A stretch of 39,518 nucleotides of DNA, from NCBI GenBank assembly GCA_040004225.1, contig JBDUBI010000113.1:1-39518 (forward strand). The letters run 5' to 3'. The position numbers and the translations under genes were made by a program. Below the pieces are notes generated by a model. That model was not told where the DNA came from, ran no database searches, and saw only the letters and a list, made by a program, of their open reading frames with translations. This document shows positions 1 through 8,426 of this stretch, in pieces; positions within the stretch are counted from its first letter, which is position 1, and every line of letters starts with the position of its first letter. The stretch is from JALYUA01 sp040004225. GTDB taxonomy: Bacteria; Acidobacteriota; Thermoanaerobaculia; UBA5066; Gp7-AA6.

Positions 1-122
1 CTCGAGAGCCAGCTTCCCAGAAAGTATCCCGCGAGCGGCCCGGCTAAAAAAAGCACCCCCGCGGACGTGCCCTCCGCCACGGCCGACGCGCGGGACCGGC
101 CGGGAGGCTCGCCTTCGCTCAT
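1..122 (-). CDS. AtpZ/AtpI-like ATP synthase accessory membrane protein (5' part only)
   Basis: Only the first 40 codons are present; the gene continues past the left edge. Translation from the ATG at 122 gives a charged, Ala/Gly-rich N-terminus (begins MSEGEPPGRSR) followed from about residue 23 by a hydrophobic stretch with the Gly-spaced pattern GPLAGYFLGSWL. That layout, a short polar head, then a helix with G-x3-G-x3-G spacing ending in G-x-W-L, is typical of the small AtpZ/AtpI proteins usually found just before atpB in F-type ATP synthase operons. It starts 67 bp after nuoN on the same strand, so it may be co-transcribed with complex I. The call rests on a short stretch; another small membrane protein is possible. 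Confidence 0.45.
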   Translation of the reverse strand, partial: MSEGEPPGRSRASAVAEGTSAGVLFLAGPLAGYFLGSWLS

Positions 123-189
123 GACACTCGGGCAGGTGAGAAAATGGGGAGACGACCCGAAACCGGGGACGGAGGCCCGGCAGTCTTCC

Positions 190-1641
190 TCAGTATCTGC
201 TCGGAACGCACTGCCGCAGCACGTCTAAGATCCGCTCGGGCGCCACGCCGATCACGAGGGTCCCCACCGCGCAGATGACCACCGCCGCGGTCAGGGCATA
301 CGAGACCGGGATCTTCGCGCCGGACCCCTCGGTGAAGAACATCGCGGCGGCGATGCGGAAGTAATAGAAAAGGGAGACTGCCGAGGCCAGCACCGCGATC
401 ACGGCCAGCCAGGCGTACCCGGCGTCCATCGCGGCCGTGAACAGGTAGTACTTGCCGATGAAGCCGGCGGTGGGCGGTATCCCCGCGAGGGAGAGCAGGA
501 AGAGGAGCATGACGACCGCCGCGGGCATGTTGCGCTTCGCGAGTCCGTTGAAATCCGAGACCGACTCCGCCGCATAGCCCTTCCCCTCCAGAAAAATGAT
601 GAGGCCGAAGGCGCCGAAGTTCATCAGCGTGTACGCAAGCAGGTACACCAGCACGCCCCACATGCCGAACTTCGTCTGAAACCCGAGGACGCCGAGCAGC
701 GCGTATCCCGCGTGCGCGATCGACGAATACGCGAACATGCGCTTGACGTTCGACTGGAGCAGCGCGGCGAGGTTGCCCCAGATCATCGTGGCGGCGGCGA
801 CCAGCGCCACGATGAGGCTCCAATCCGCCTGGAACTTCGGGAACGCGACGTAGAAGATGCGCGCGAAAATCGCGTAGGCCGCCACCTTGGGACCCACGGA
901 GAAGAACGCCGTCACGGGAGTCGGCGAGCCCTCGTACACGTCGGGGGTCCAGAGGTGGAATGGGACGGCGGCGATCTTAAAAAGCAGACCGGACAGGATC
1001 ATCAGGATCCCGAGCACGATCGCGTTCGTCTTCTGCGTGCCCGTATAGAGCTGGGCAAGGTCCGCAAGACCCATCTTCCCGCCGAGGCCGTAAACGAGCG
1101 AAAGCCCGTACAGCAGAACGGCGGATGAGAAGGCGCCCAGGATGAAGTACTTGAGCGCGGCTTCCGTGGATTTGAGCTCGCCCTTGAAGTACCCCGCCAG
1201 GACGTAGGACGCGAGCGCCATGAGCTCCAGCGCCACGTAGATCGAAATCAGGTTGCTCCCCGAAGCCATGAAGAACATCCCCACGCCCGAAAAAAGAACG
1301 AGGGCGTAATACTCCCCGCCCGGGTAGGGCGCCTCGCCGACGAATCGCACCGACGCGAGCACGGTGAGCACCATCGCCAGAAGAACGAGAAACTTGAAAA
1401 ACAGAGCGAAGTTGTCGACCACGAACATTCCGCCCAGGATCGGCCCGTGCGCGCGCTCGGGCATGGTGGACACGAACACGAGGAGCGCCCCCGTGATGCC
1501 GAGCATGACGACCGAGAGGAACCCAAACAGCTCTTCCTTCGCCTTGCCCACGAACACGGAGGTCGCGAGCAGGACCATGCCCGCGAAGGTCAAGAAAAGC
1601 TCCGGCGACAGCAGGAGCCAGTCGGTCGCGTTGACCTTCAC
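190..1641 (-). CDS. nuoN: NADH-quinone oxidoreductase subunit N
   Basis: Antiporter-like, proton-pumping membrane subunit of complex I, 483 aa, the usual length. Hydrophobic helices run throughout. The conserved glutamate of helix 5 lies in VALELMALASY, and the helix 7 lysine in FKIAAVPFHLWTPDVYEG. The following TPVTAFFSVGPKVAAY carries the broken-helix lysine, as in the ND2/NuoN family. The start is GTG at 1641; its GTGA overlaps the nuoM stop by 4 bases, indicating translational coupling. It is the last nuo gene of the operon. No frameshift or missing key residue is seen. Confidence 0.96.
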   Translation of the reverse strand: MKVNATDWLLLSPELFLTFAGMVLLATSVFVGKAKEELFGFLSVVMLGITGALLVFVSTMPERAHGPILGGMFVVDNFALFFKFLVLLAMVLTVLASVRFVGEAPYPGGEYYALVLFSGVGMFFMASGSNLISIYVALELMALASYVLAGYFKGELKSTEAALKYFILGAFSSAVLLYGLSLVYGLGGKMGLADLAQLYTGTQKTNAIVLGILMILSGLLFKIAAVPFHLWTPDVYEGSPTPVTAFFSVGPKVAAYAIFARIFYVAFPKFQADWSLIVALVAAATMIWGNLAALLQSNVKRMFAYSSIAHAGYALLGVLGFQTKFGMWGVLVYLLAYTLMNFGAFGLIIFLEGKGYAAESVSDFNGLAKRNMPAAVVMLLFLLSLAGIPPTAGFIGKYYLFTAAMDAGYAWLAVIAVLASAVSLFYYFRIAAAMFFTEGSGAKIPVSYALTAAVVICAVGTLVIGVAPERILDVLRQCVPSRY

Positions 1642-3257
1642 CGGACCGCCGCTGCCGGAGCCGAAAGCTCACCGGCCGCGGGCGCGCCGGGACCCGGGAC
1701 GGACGCGTACGCCGGCGGCAGCATCGTTGCCCCTCCGACGGCGCGGACGATGTTTTCCGAGGGAGCGCGCAGCACGTCGAAAAAGGGCTTCGGATAGAGG
1801 CCGATCCAGAGGGCGAGCACGACGAGCGGCGCCAGTGTCAGCTGTTCTCGCACCGAAAGGTCCGGCAGCTTCGCGTTGGCCGGGTTCGACAGCTCTCCGA
1901 AAAAGACCCGCTGGTAGAGCCACAGCAGGTACGCCGCGCCGAGCACGATTCCGGTGCAGGCAAACAGGGCCCACCAGAAGTTCCGGGCGAAGGCGCCTTG
2001 CAGGATCGAGAACTCGCCGATGAAGCCATTCAAGAGAGGAAGACCCATCGACGACAGCGCCATGATGAGGAAGTAGGTGGCGTAGATCGGCATCTGACGC
2101 GCGAGTCCGCCGTACTCCGCGATCATGCGGGTGTGCCGGCGCTCGTAGACTACGCCGACTAAAAGGAAGAGCGCGCCCGTTGAGATCCCGTGGTTGATCA
2201 TCTGCAGCACGCCGCCCTGCACGCCGGCCATGTTCAGCGCGAAGATTCCGAGCATCACGAACCCGAGATGCGACACCGAGGAGTAAGCGATCAGCTTCTT
2301 CATGTCCTTCTGCACGAGCGTGACCATGGCGCCGTAGACAATCCCCACGATCGCGAGGGTCACCATCGTCCCGATGACCCACGGGGTCTTCACGGCCTCC
2401 GGGAACATCGGCAGGGAGAACCGGACGAACCCGTAGGTGCCCATCTTCAGCAGGACGGCCGCCAGGATCACGGAGCCCGCCGTAGGGGCCTCGGTGTGGG
2501 CGTCGGGAAGCCACGTGTGGAACGGGAACATCGGGACCTTGATCGCGAAGCCGAAGAAGAACGCGAAAAAGAGCCAGACCTGGAGCTCGGGCGGCATTGC
2601 GGCGGCCACCGCCGTCAGCTTGGGCACGGAGAACGTCGCGGCGTGACCCAGGCCCTTGTATCCCAGAAATCCGGTCGTGTTGTAGAAGTAGAGCGCGATG
2701 ATTCCGAGGAGCATCAGCACGGATCCCGCCAGCGTGTACAGAAAGAACTTGATCGCCGCGTAGAGCCGCCGCTGGCCGCCCCACACGCCGATTAAGAAAT
2801 ACATCGGCACCAGCATGATTTCCCAGAAGACGTAGAACAGGAAGAAGTCGAGGCAGCAGAACGTCCCGATCATGAAGGTCTGCAGGAGCAGGAGCAGGAC
2901 GTAGTACTCCTTCTGCCGCTCCGTGATCGCGGAGTAAGAGGAATAAATCGCGATCACTCCGATGAAGGTCGTGAGCAGGAGGAGCAGCAGGGTGATCCCG
3001 TCGATCCCGAAGTGGTAGTCGACGCCGAGAGACGGGATCCACGAGGTGCGCTCGACGAACTGATACCCCGCTTTCGAGCGATCGAACGAGAACCAGAGCG
3101 GAAGCGAGACCGCGAAGTCGAGGGCCGCGACTCCCGTGGCAAAGGCCTTGATCGCCCCCGTTTTTTCCTTCGGGATGAGGAACATGATGACGAGCGCTCC
3201 CGCGAGCGGGATGTACGCGATGATCGACAGAATCGGCAGTTGCTGCAGAGTGTTCAT
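1638..3257 (-). CDS. nuoM: NADH-quinone oxidoreductase subunit M
   Basis: Second antiporter-like subunit of complex I, 539 aa. The diagnostic helix 5 glutamate is in YVFWEIMLVPMYFLIGVWG. The helix 7/8 region reads KVPMFPFHTWLPDAHTEAP, followed by ILAAVLLKMGTYG with the broken-helix lysine. The C-terminus ends in a Pro/Ala-rich tail of about 35 residues that is soluble-looking and probably not conserved. The ATG at 3257 fits the family N-terminus. It is separated from nuoL by 47 bp containing no other gene and overlaps nuoN by 4 bases. Role: proton translocation in the membrane arm. Confidence 0.97.
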   Translation of the reverse strand: MNTLQQLPILSIIAYIPLAGALVIMFLIPKEKTGAIKAFATGVAALDFAVSLPLWFSFDRSKAGYQFVERTSWIPSLGVDYHFGIDGITLLLLLLTTFIGVIAIYSSYSAITERQKEYYVLLLLLQTFMIGTFCCLDFFLFYVFWEIMLVPMYFLIGVWGGQRRLYAAIKFFLYTLAGSVLMLLGIIALYFYNTTGFLGYKGLGHAATFSVPKLTAVAAAMPPELQVWLFFAFFFGFAIKVPMFPFHTWLPDAHTEAPTAGSVILAAVLLKMGTYGFVRFSLPMFPEAVKTPWVIGTMVTLAIVGIVYGAMVTLVQKDMKKLIAYSSVSHLGFVMLGIFALNMAGVQGGVLQMINHGISTGALFLLVGVVYERRHTRMIAEYGGLARQMPIYATYFLIMALSSMGLPLLNGFIGEFSILQGAFARNFWWALFACTGIVLGAAYLLWLYQRVFFGELSNPANAKLPDLSVREQLTLAPLVVLALWIGLYPKPFFDVLRAPSENIVRAVGGATMLPPAYASVPGPGAPAAGELSAPAAAVR

Positions 3258-3304
3258 GCTCGGGTTCTCAGTTCTGGGTCTTCAATTTCGGTTGCGAAGT
3301 TCGG

Positions 3305-5509
3305 CTACCGGAAGAGGAGGTACACGGCGACCAGGCAGAAGAGCCCGCCGCCCATCACCAGGGCATAGTTCTGAACGCGTCCCGTCTGGACGCGGCGGAA
3401 TCCGCGGAAACCCGCCTGCAGTGTGTTCGCGAGGCCGTTGACGAGCCCGTCCACCACGTACTGGTCGAAGAACGACGAGAGCCACGAAAGACCGACCGTC
3501 AGGTGCCGGGCTCCGTTGACGGCCCCGTCGACGACGGTCGCGTCGAAGTCCCAGAGGAATCGCCCGCCGCCCTTGGCGAGCCCCTCCACGAAGACGCGGT
3601 CGTAAGCCTCGTCCACGAAGTACTTGTTCTCGACGGCGCGGTAAACGCCGGGGAACCTGGCGGCGATCCGGGCCGGCACCGCGCCCTGCCCCTTCGCGTA
3701 CCAGACATACGCGAGCGCGAGCCCGATCGCCGCGGCCGCGACCGAGGCCGCCATCAACAGGGCCTCGGTCGAAGCCGCCGCCTCGTGCGCCGCGGCGCGG
3801 GCGCCGGCGAGCGGCAGCAGGATCGGGTGGAGGAAGTCGCCGATCCGATCGCCCCCGCGGACCATCGGGATGCCCACGTACCCTCCAATGACCGAGAGGA
3901 TGGCCAGGACGATCAGGGGAATGGTCATGGACCGCGGCGACTCGTGGATCTGAGCCTCCTGCTCCGACCCGCCCCGGAATTTCCCCCAGAAGGTGAGCGC
4001 CACCAGCCGGAACATGTAGAACGCAGTCAGCCCCGCCGTGAAGAGCGCCGCCGCCCAGAGCACGCGTCCGAGCCAGGGGGCTCTCTCGAAATGCGCCTCG
4101 AACGCGGCCGCCAGGATCGCATCCTTCGAGAAGAAGCCGGCCAGCAGCGGGACGCCCGCGATCGCCAGAGTCGCGACGAGGAACGTCCGGTACGTCGTCG
4201 GGATCTTCGATGCGAGGCCGCCCATCTTACGGATGTCCTGCTCTCCTCCGAGGGCGTGGATCACGGATCCCGACCCCAAGAAGAGGCAGGCCTTGAAGAA
4301 CGCGTGCGTCATCACGTGAAACATGCCCGCCACGAAGGCGCCCACGCCGCAGGCGAGGAACATGTACCCGAGCTGCGAAACGGTCGAGTACGCGAGCACC
4401 TTCTTGATGTCGTTCTGCGCCACGCCGATGGTCGCGGCGAAGAGCGCCGTAAAGCCTCCGATGACCGCGACGACGAGCAGGGCGTCCGGGGCGAGGCGGA
4501 AGAGGACGTTGCAGCGCGCCACCATGTAGACGCCGGCGGTCACCATCGTGGCCGCGTGGATCAGGGCCGAAACCGGCGTGGGACCCGCCATGGCATCCGG
4601 CAGCCAGACGTACAGGGGAAACTGGGCGGACTTGCCGCAGGCTCCCACGAAGAGGCACAGACAGACGAGGGTCAAGTACGGAGCGTATGCGGCGGGATGC
4701 GCGGCGGCCGCCGGAAAAACCGTCGCGAAGTCGAGTGAGCCGAAGAGGCAGAAAACCCCGAAGATCCCGAGGATAAAGCCGAAGTCGCCGATCCGGTTGA
4801 CGACGAACGCCTTCTTGCCGGCGTTGGCCGCGGCGTCCCGGTCGTAGAAATAGCCGATCAGGAGATACGAGCAGAGGCCGACGCCCTCCCAGCCCACGAA
4901 CAGCAGGAGGAAGTTCGCTCCGAGCACGAGCAGCAGCATCGAGAACATGAAGAGGTTCAGATACGCGAAGTAGCGCCCGTAGCCCTCTTCGTGCCCCATG
5001 TAGCCGACCGAATACACGTGGATCAGGAAACCGACGAACGTGACGAACGCGATCATCAGCGCCGAGAGCGAATCGAGCCGGAACGCCGCATCCACGAACC
5101 ATTCGGCCGCGGGGCCGTGGACCTGGCCGACCGCCTGGTTCACGCCGAGAGGAAGCCAACGGTAGAGGGTCACGACGTGGCTGGCACCCTCCGCGAGGCG
5201 GCCGACCCCGACGTCGAAGATGGCCAGAAACGCGAAGACACTGGCGAGGGCGACGGAGACCGTCCCGACGATCGTGTGAGCCGTTTTGAAGGGGATCGGC
5301 GAGTGCCCGCCCGGATCGTGCGCGGGGGACGCGGCGTGCGTGTGCGCCGGGTTTTCTCCGTGCACGGACGGCAGGGCGGCTCCCGCGAGAGCCGCTTCGC
5401 CATGATGCGCCGCTTCGCCGGTCGTCCGGTGGGACAGCAGGTAGAGCACCCCGTTGACGAGGAACCCCGCCAGCGGGAAGAGAGGAACGAGCCAGAGCAG
5501 GTCCTTCAA
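3305..5509 (-). CDS. nuoL: NADH-quinone oxidoreductase subunit L, with His-rich insertion
   Basis: Largest antiporter-like subunit of complex I, 734 aa, longer than a common NuoL of about 610-660. The helix 5 glutamate is in LLFVGWEGVGLCSYLLIG, and the helix 7/8 motif is KSAQFPLYVWLPDAMAGPT followed by ALIHAATMVTAGVYM. The C-terminal lateral-helix region is present. Residues 27-78, between the first two membrane helices, form a His-rich insertion (nine His) not expected in the family. The start is TTG at 5509, four bases after the nuoK stop; no in-frame ATG or GTG lies between, so the weak start is accepted. Confidence 0.96.
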   Translation of the reverse strand: MKDLLWLVPLFPLAGFLVNGVLYLLSHRTTGEAAHHGEAALAGAALPSVHGENPAHTHAASPAHDPGGHSPIPFKTAHTIVGTVSVALASVFAFLAIFDVGVGRLAEGASHVVTLYRWLPLGVNQAVGQVHGPAAEWFVDAAFRLDSLSALMIAFVTFVGFLIHVYSVGYMGHEEGYGRYFAYLNLFMFSMLLLVLGANFLLLFVGWEGVGLCSYLLIGYFYDRDAAANAGKKAFVVNRIGDFGFILGIFGVFCLFGSLDFATVFPAAAAHPAAYAPYLTLVCLCLFVGACGKSAQFPLYVWLPDAMAGPTPVSALIHAATMVTAGVYMVARCNVLFRLAPDALLVVAVIGGFTALFAATIGVAQNDIKKVLAYSTVSQLGYMFLACGVGAFVAGMFHVMTHAFFKACLFLGSGSVIHALGGEQDIRKMGGLASKIPTTYRTFLVATLAIAGVPLLAGFFSKDAILAAAFEAHFERAPWLGRVLWAAALFTAGLTAFYMFRLVALTFWGKFRGGSEQEAQIHESPRSMTIPLIVLAILSVIGGYVGIPMVRGGDRIGDFLHPILLPLAGARAAAHEAAASTEALLMAASVAAAAIGLALAYVWYAKGQGAVPARIAARFPGVYRAVENKYFVDEAYDRVFVEGLAKGGGRFLWDFDATVVDGAVNGARHLTVGLSWLSSFFDQYVVDGLVNGLANTLQAGFRGFRRVQTGRVQNYALVMGGGLFCLVAVYLLFR

Positions 5510-5513
5510 GGCG

Positions 5514-5819
5514 TCATCCCCGCATGATGTTCGCCTCCTCCACGTTCAGCGTCTTGCGCTGGCGGAAGAGGGAAATGGTGAGCGCCAGGCCGATGGCGGC
5601 CTCGCCGGCGGCGATCGTGATCACGAAAACGGAGAACACCTGGCCTGTCAGGTCCGAAAGCCGGCGGGAAAAGGCGATCAGGTTGATGTTCACCGCATTC
5701 AACATCAGTTCGATCGACATCAGCACCGTCAGGAAGTTGCGGCGCACGAGGACCCCGAAGAAGCCCACGGAGAACAGGAGAAACGACAGGATCAGGAAGT
5801 GGTTGATCGTTATGCTCAT
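5514..5819 (-). CDS. nuoK: NADH-quinone oxidoreductase subunit K
   Basis: Small three-helix membrane subunit of complex I, 101 aa, the exact family length when started at the ATG at 5819 (MSITINHFLILS). An in-frame start 25 codons upstream would add an arginine/proline-rich, non-hydrophobic leader encoded by a repeat region and is rejected. The two proton-channel glutamates are visible in LMSIELMLNAVNINLI (helix 2) and VITIAAGEAAIGLALTIS (helix 3). It sits between nuoJ (127 bp upstream) and nuoL (4 bp downstream). Confidence 0.96.
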   Translation of the reverse strand: MSITINHFLILSFLLFSVGFFGVLVRRNFLTVLMSIELMLNAVNINLIAFSRRLSDLTGQVFSVFVITIAAGEAAIGLALTISLFRQRKTLNVEEANIMRG

Positions 5820-5823
5820 CAGG

Positions 5824-5887
5824 GAGTCTCCGCGCAATCGTCCGGGCGCCGGTCGCCGGGCGTCGCGCGCCGGGCGTCCCGAGACTC
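5824..5887. repeat. Inverted plus direct repeat in the nuoJ-nuoK gap
   Basis: The 127-bp gap between nuoJ and nuoK is not coding. GAGTCTC at 5824-5830 is matched by its complement GAGACTC at 5881-5887, and the loop holds an 11-base direct repeat, CGCCGGGCGTC, at 5854-5864 and 5868-5878. In the transcript this would fold into a GC-rich stem just before the nuoK start. No U-run follows, so it is unlikely to be an intrinsic terminator; an mRNA-stability or processing element is an inference. Confidence 0.5.
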
Positions 5888-5946
5888 GCGGCAAAGCGGG
5901 GCTCCCCCGCCTCTCGCCGCTCTCCCAACCCCCATCGCCCTCTTCA

Positions 5947-6516
5947 CTAGTCCACCTTCTCGAACGACCGCTTGCCGAGCACCACGGCGCCGATCATCGC
6001 GACCAGCAGGAACACGGACGCGACCTCGAAGGGCAACAGGTAATCGCGAAACATCAGCCAGGAGACGGCCTCGGTGTTTCCGATCGATCTGCCGGCGACT
6101 GAGCGGAAGGCGTCGGGGTTGCGGGCGATATCGGTGAACTTCTCCGTGCCCAGGATGTACAGAAACGGGATCAGGAAAACGGGCAGGAGAAGCAGCGCGA
6201 CGTCCCACTGGTGCTGGAACGCCGGCGTCCCCGCCGCGGTGCGCTGGTGCACCAGCATGATCACGAAGAGAAACAGCACCATGATCCCGCCCGCGTAGAC
6301 CAGGATCTGCACCGCGCCGACGAACTCTGCCTCTTCCAGAATGAAAACGCAGGCCACCAGCAAAAAAGACGCCAGGAGAAAGAGGGCGGAGTGCACCGGG
6401 TTGCGCGCAGCGACCACCGCGATGGCCGTGCCGAGAATGAGCACGGCAAAGCCGACGAAAAGCCATCCCGCGACTCCCGTCAGGAGAGCGCTGCCCGCCG
6501 CCTCCGCCGCTCCCAT
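5947..6516 (-). CDS. nuoJ: NADH-quinone oxidoreductase subunit J
   Basis: Membrane subunit of complex I, 189 aa, normal length. It has five hydrophobic helices; the third carries the conserved EFVGAVQILVYAGGIMVLFL region with the pi-bulge glycines and tyrosine characteristic of ND6/NuoJ. A long loop follows, then the final helix ending near VVLGKRSFEKVD. The ATG shares one base with the nuoI stop (TGATG), so the two are translationally coupled. It is followed by a 127-bp repeat-containing gap before nuoK. Confidence 0.94.
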   Translation of the reverse strand: MGAAEAAGSALLTGVAGWLFVGFAVLILGTAIAVVAARNPVHSALFLLASFLLVACVFILEEAEFVGAVQILVYAGGIMVLFLFVIMLVHQRTAAGTPAFQHQWDVALLLLPVFLIPFLYILGTEKFTDIARNPDAFRSVAGRSIGNTEAVSWLMFRDYLLPFEVASVFLLVAMIGAVVLGKRSFEKVD

Positions 6517-6998
6517 CAGCCCTGCTCCCTCACGGTGAAGGGCTTGACGTTTGGCGCCTCCTGCCAGTCGGTCAGCTTGCGGATGTCGAGGTAGAGCGAA
6601 TCATTGCGGTCGTACGACGCCATCTCGTAGGTCTTGGTCGTCAACCAGATCGACTTCGGAGTCGTCGGGCACGCCTCTTCGCAAAGCTGGCAGAACATGC
6701 ACCGCTTCAGGTCCACGTCGAAGCGGTCGAGCACCTTGATCCCCTTGCCCGCCTCGTTCTTCTCGCTGTGCCAGTCGATGTAGATGATGTTGATCGGGCA
6801 CTCGATCGCGCAGAGCGTGCACTTGATGCAGCGTTCTTCGTCCAGCCGGAACATCCCGCGGAACCGGTCCGAAGGGATCTTCTTCTGCTCCGGGTACTGG
6901 ATCGTCACTTTTTTCCCGAACAGGTGCCGTCCGGTGACGCCCAGTCCGTCGAAGAGATCCAGGAGCGTCAGCTTGTCGAGCCACTTCTTGAGAGCCAT
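6516..6998 (-). CDS. nuoI: NADH-quinone oxidoreductase subunit I (2x[4Fe-4S])
   Basis: Peripheral-arm ferredoxin-like subunit, 160 aa, carrying clusters N6a and N6b and passing electrons to N2 in NuoB. Two complete motifs are visible: C57-x2-C60-x2-C63-x3-C67-P and C100-x2-C103-x2-C106-x3-C110-P. The N-terminal amphipathic stretch (MALKKWLDKLTLLDLF) is typical for membrane attachment. An AAAGGA Shine-Dalgarno lies about 8 bases ahead of the ATG. It lies 20 bp after nuoH and touches nuoJ. Because no nuoG is present in the operon, the electron source upstream of these clusters is not defined by this window. Confidence 0.97.
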   Translation of the reverse strand: MALKKWLDKLTLLDLFDGLGVTGRHLFGKKVTIQYPEQKKIPSDRFRGMFRLDEERCIKCTLCAIECPINIIYIDWHSEKNEAGKGIKVLDRFDVDLKRCMFCQLCEEACPTTPKSIWLTTKTYEMASYDRNDSLYLDIRKLTDWQEAPNVKPFTVREQG

Positions 6999-7018
6999 GG
7001 ATCCTTTTCTTTATCCGG

Positions 7019-8194
7019 TCAGACCGACTGCCGGGTTCCGGCAGGCTCCGCCGCCAGCCGGTCGCGCCGGGCGAGGGCCTGGCGGAGCTTCGCGAGGAAG
7101 AACATGAACACGAACAGTGCTCCGAAGATCCAGCCGAGACGCACGAGCCCGGTGGTACGCCCGGGGGTCGAGAGGATCGCGAGCGCGACGATCACGATGT
7201 TGACCAGGGAGAGCGGAATCATCCATTTCCACCCGAGCGCCATCAACTGGTCGAAGCGGTACCTCGGGAAGGTGGACCGGAACCAGATGTAACAGAAGAT
7301 GAAGAAGCCCACCTTCGCGAGAAACCAGAGAAACGGCGGAACCAGATGGAGGAACGAGAGGGCCTTCACGTGGCCGAACGGCGGCAGCCATCCGCCGAAA
7401 AAGACGGTGACGGCCACGCACGAGATGATGATCATCGCGGCGTATTCGCCCAGAAAGAAGAAGGCGAACTTGACGCCCGAGTATTCGGTGTTGAACCCGG
7501 AGACGAGCTCGGACTCCGCTTCCGGCAGGTCGAACGGGTTCCGGTTCGTTTCGGCGACCCCCGACACGAAGTAAAGGAAAAACGAGAGAAGCCCCGGGAA
7601 GACGAACCAGAGCTGCATCCGGTCCTGCCGCAGAACGATTTCGACGAGCGACAGAGACCGCGTCATCAGCAGGACGGCGACCAGCGAGAGCCCCATCGGG
7701 ACCTCGTAGGAGACGAGTTGCGCCGCCGAACGGAGGCCGCCCAGCATCGAGTATTTGTTGTTCGAGGCCCAGCCTCCGAGGATGATCCCGTACACGCCGA
7801 TCGAGGTGATGGCCAGAAGGAACAGCAGCCCGATGTTGATGTCGGCCACCCACAGCGGCGTCGACACGTGCCGAGCCAGTCGGATCGACGGGCCCATCGG
7901 AATCACCGCGAGGGCGGTGAGCGCGGGGATGACGGCGAGAACGGGCGCTAAGAAGTGGACGAACTTCTCGGCGCGGGCGGGCGTCACGTCTTCCTTGGTG
8001 ACGAGTTTCACCAGGTCGGCGAGGCCCTGGAGCGTCCCCTTGGGTCCGACCCGGTTGGGCCCCAGGCGCACCTGCATGAATCCCATGAGCCGGCGCTCGG
8101 CGAGGACGATGACGAACCCGACGATCGCCGGGACGACGGCGACGATCAGGACGACCTTGACGTAGGTCAGGAATGTGGGCGTGAAGATCTTCAT
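7019..8194 (-). CDS. nuoH: NADH-quinone oxidoreductase subunit H
   Basis: Membrane subunit joining the peripheral and membrane arms and forming much of the quinone chamber, 391 aa. Recognisable blocks are VLAERRLMGFMQVRLGPNR, then GLADLVKLVTKED, and AETNRNPFDLPEAESELVSG with its acidic residues, followed by FNTEYSG. Eight or so hydrophobic helices are present. The start at the ATG at 8194 gives the family N-terminus. It directly follows nuoD in order, but the 232-bp gap between them holds repeats rather than nuoEFG. Confidence 0.97.
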   Translation of the reverse strand: MKIFTPTFLTYVKVVLIVAVVPAIVGFVIVLAERRLMGFMQVRLGPNRVGPKGTLQGLADLVKLVTKEDVTPARAEKFVHFLAPVLAVIPALTALAVIPMGPSIRLARHVSTPLWVADINIGLLFLLAITSIGVYGIILGGWASNNKYSMLGGLRSAAQLVSYEVPMGLSLVAVLLMTRSLSLVEIVLRQDRMQLWFVFPGLLSFFLYFVSGVAETNRNPFDLPEAESELVSGFNTEYSGVKFAFFFLGEYAAMIIISCVAVTVFFGGWLPPFGHVKALSFLHLVPPFLWFLAKVGFFIFCYIWFRSTFPRYRFDQLMALGWKWMIPLSLVNIVIVALAILSTPGRTTGLVRLGWIFGALFVFMFFLAKLRQALARRDRLAAEPAGTRQSV

Positions 8195-8210
8195 CCGCGG
8201 CCGCCGGGGC

Positions 8211-8307
8211 CGGGAAACGTAAAACGGAAAACGGAAAACGGAACGGGAGGAGGGCTGGCGATCCCGTCAGTTCCCGTGTCTCCCGCCTTTCGTTTCCGGT
8301 TTTCCGA
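8211..8307. repeat. Short AAAACGG-type repeats and their complements in the nuoD-nuoH gap
   Basis: Just upstream of nuoH, 8211-8247 is built from repeated GGAAAAC units on the plus strand. 8271-8307 carries mostly pyrimidine-rich counterparts (TTCCCGT, CGTTTCC, GGTTTTCC). Together with the block at 8391-8424 they fill most of the 232-bp gap, and the opposite orientations allow pairing in the transcript. The same words recur in the nuoC-nuoD gap. No open reading frame with coding character is seen here. Confidence 0.6.
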
Positions 8308-8390
8308 GCTGACGTAACTCACCGACCTCCCACCGCTTCGCGTTTCTGTGCTGTCGTCTCTTGAGATCAGAGAACGGCTTGCGATCGGAC

Positions 8391-8424
8391 CGTTTCCCGT
8401 TTCCCGTCTCCCGTCTCCCGTCTC
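8391..8424 (-). other. Possible G-quadruplex in the nuoD 3' end / nuoD-nuoH gap
   Basis: On the minus (transcribed) strand this block reads as five G-tracts: GGG AGAC GGG AGAC GGG AAAC GGG AAAC GG. Four runs of GGG separated by 4-base loops match the canonical quadruplex pattern. It starts 3 bases after the nuoD stop, so it would lie in the nuo mRNA between the peripheral-arm genes (A-D) and the rest (H-N). Folding in vivo is an inference. Confidence 0.5.
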
Positions 8425-8426
8425 CA

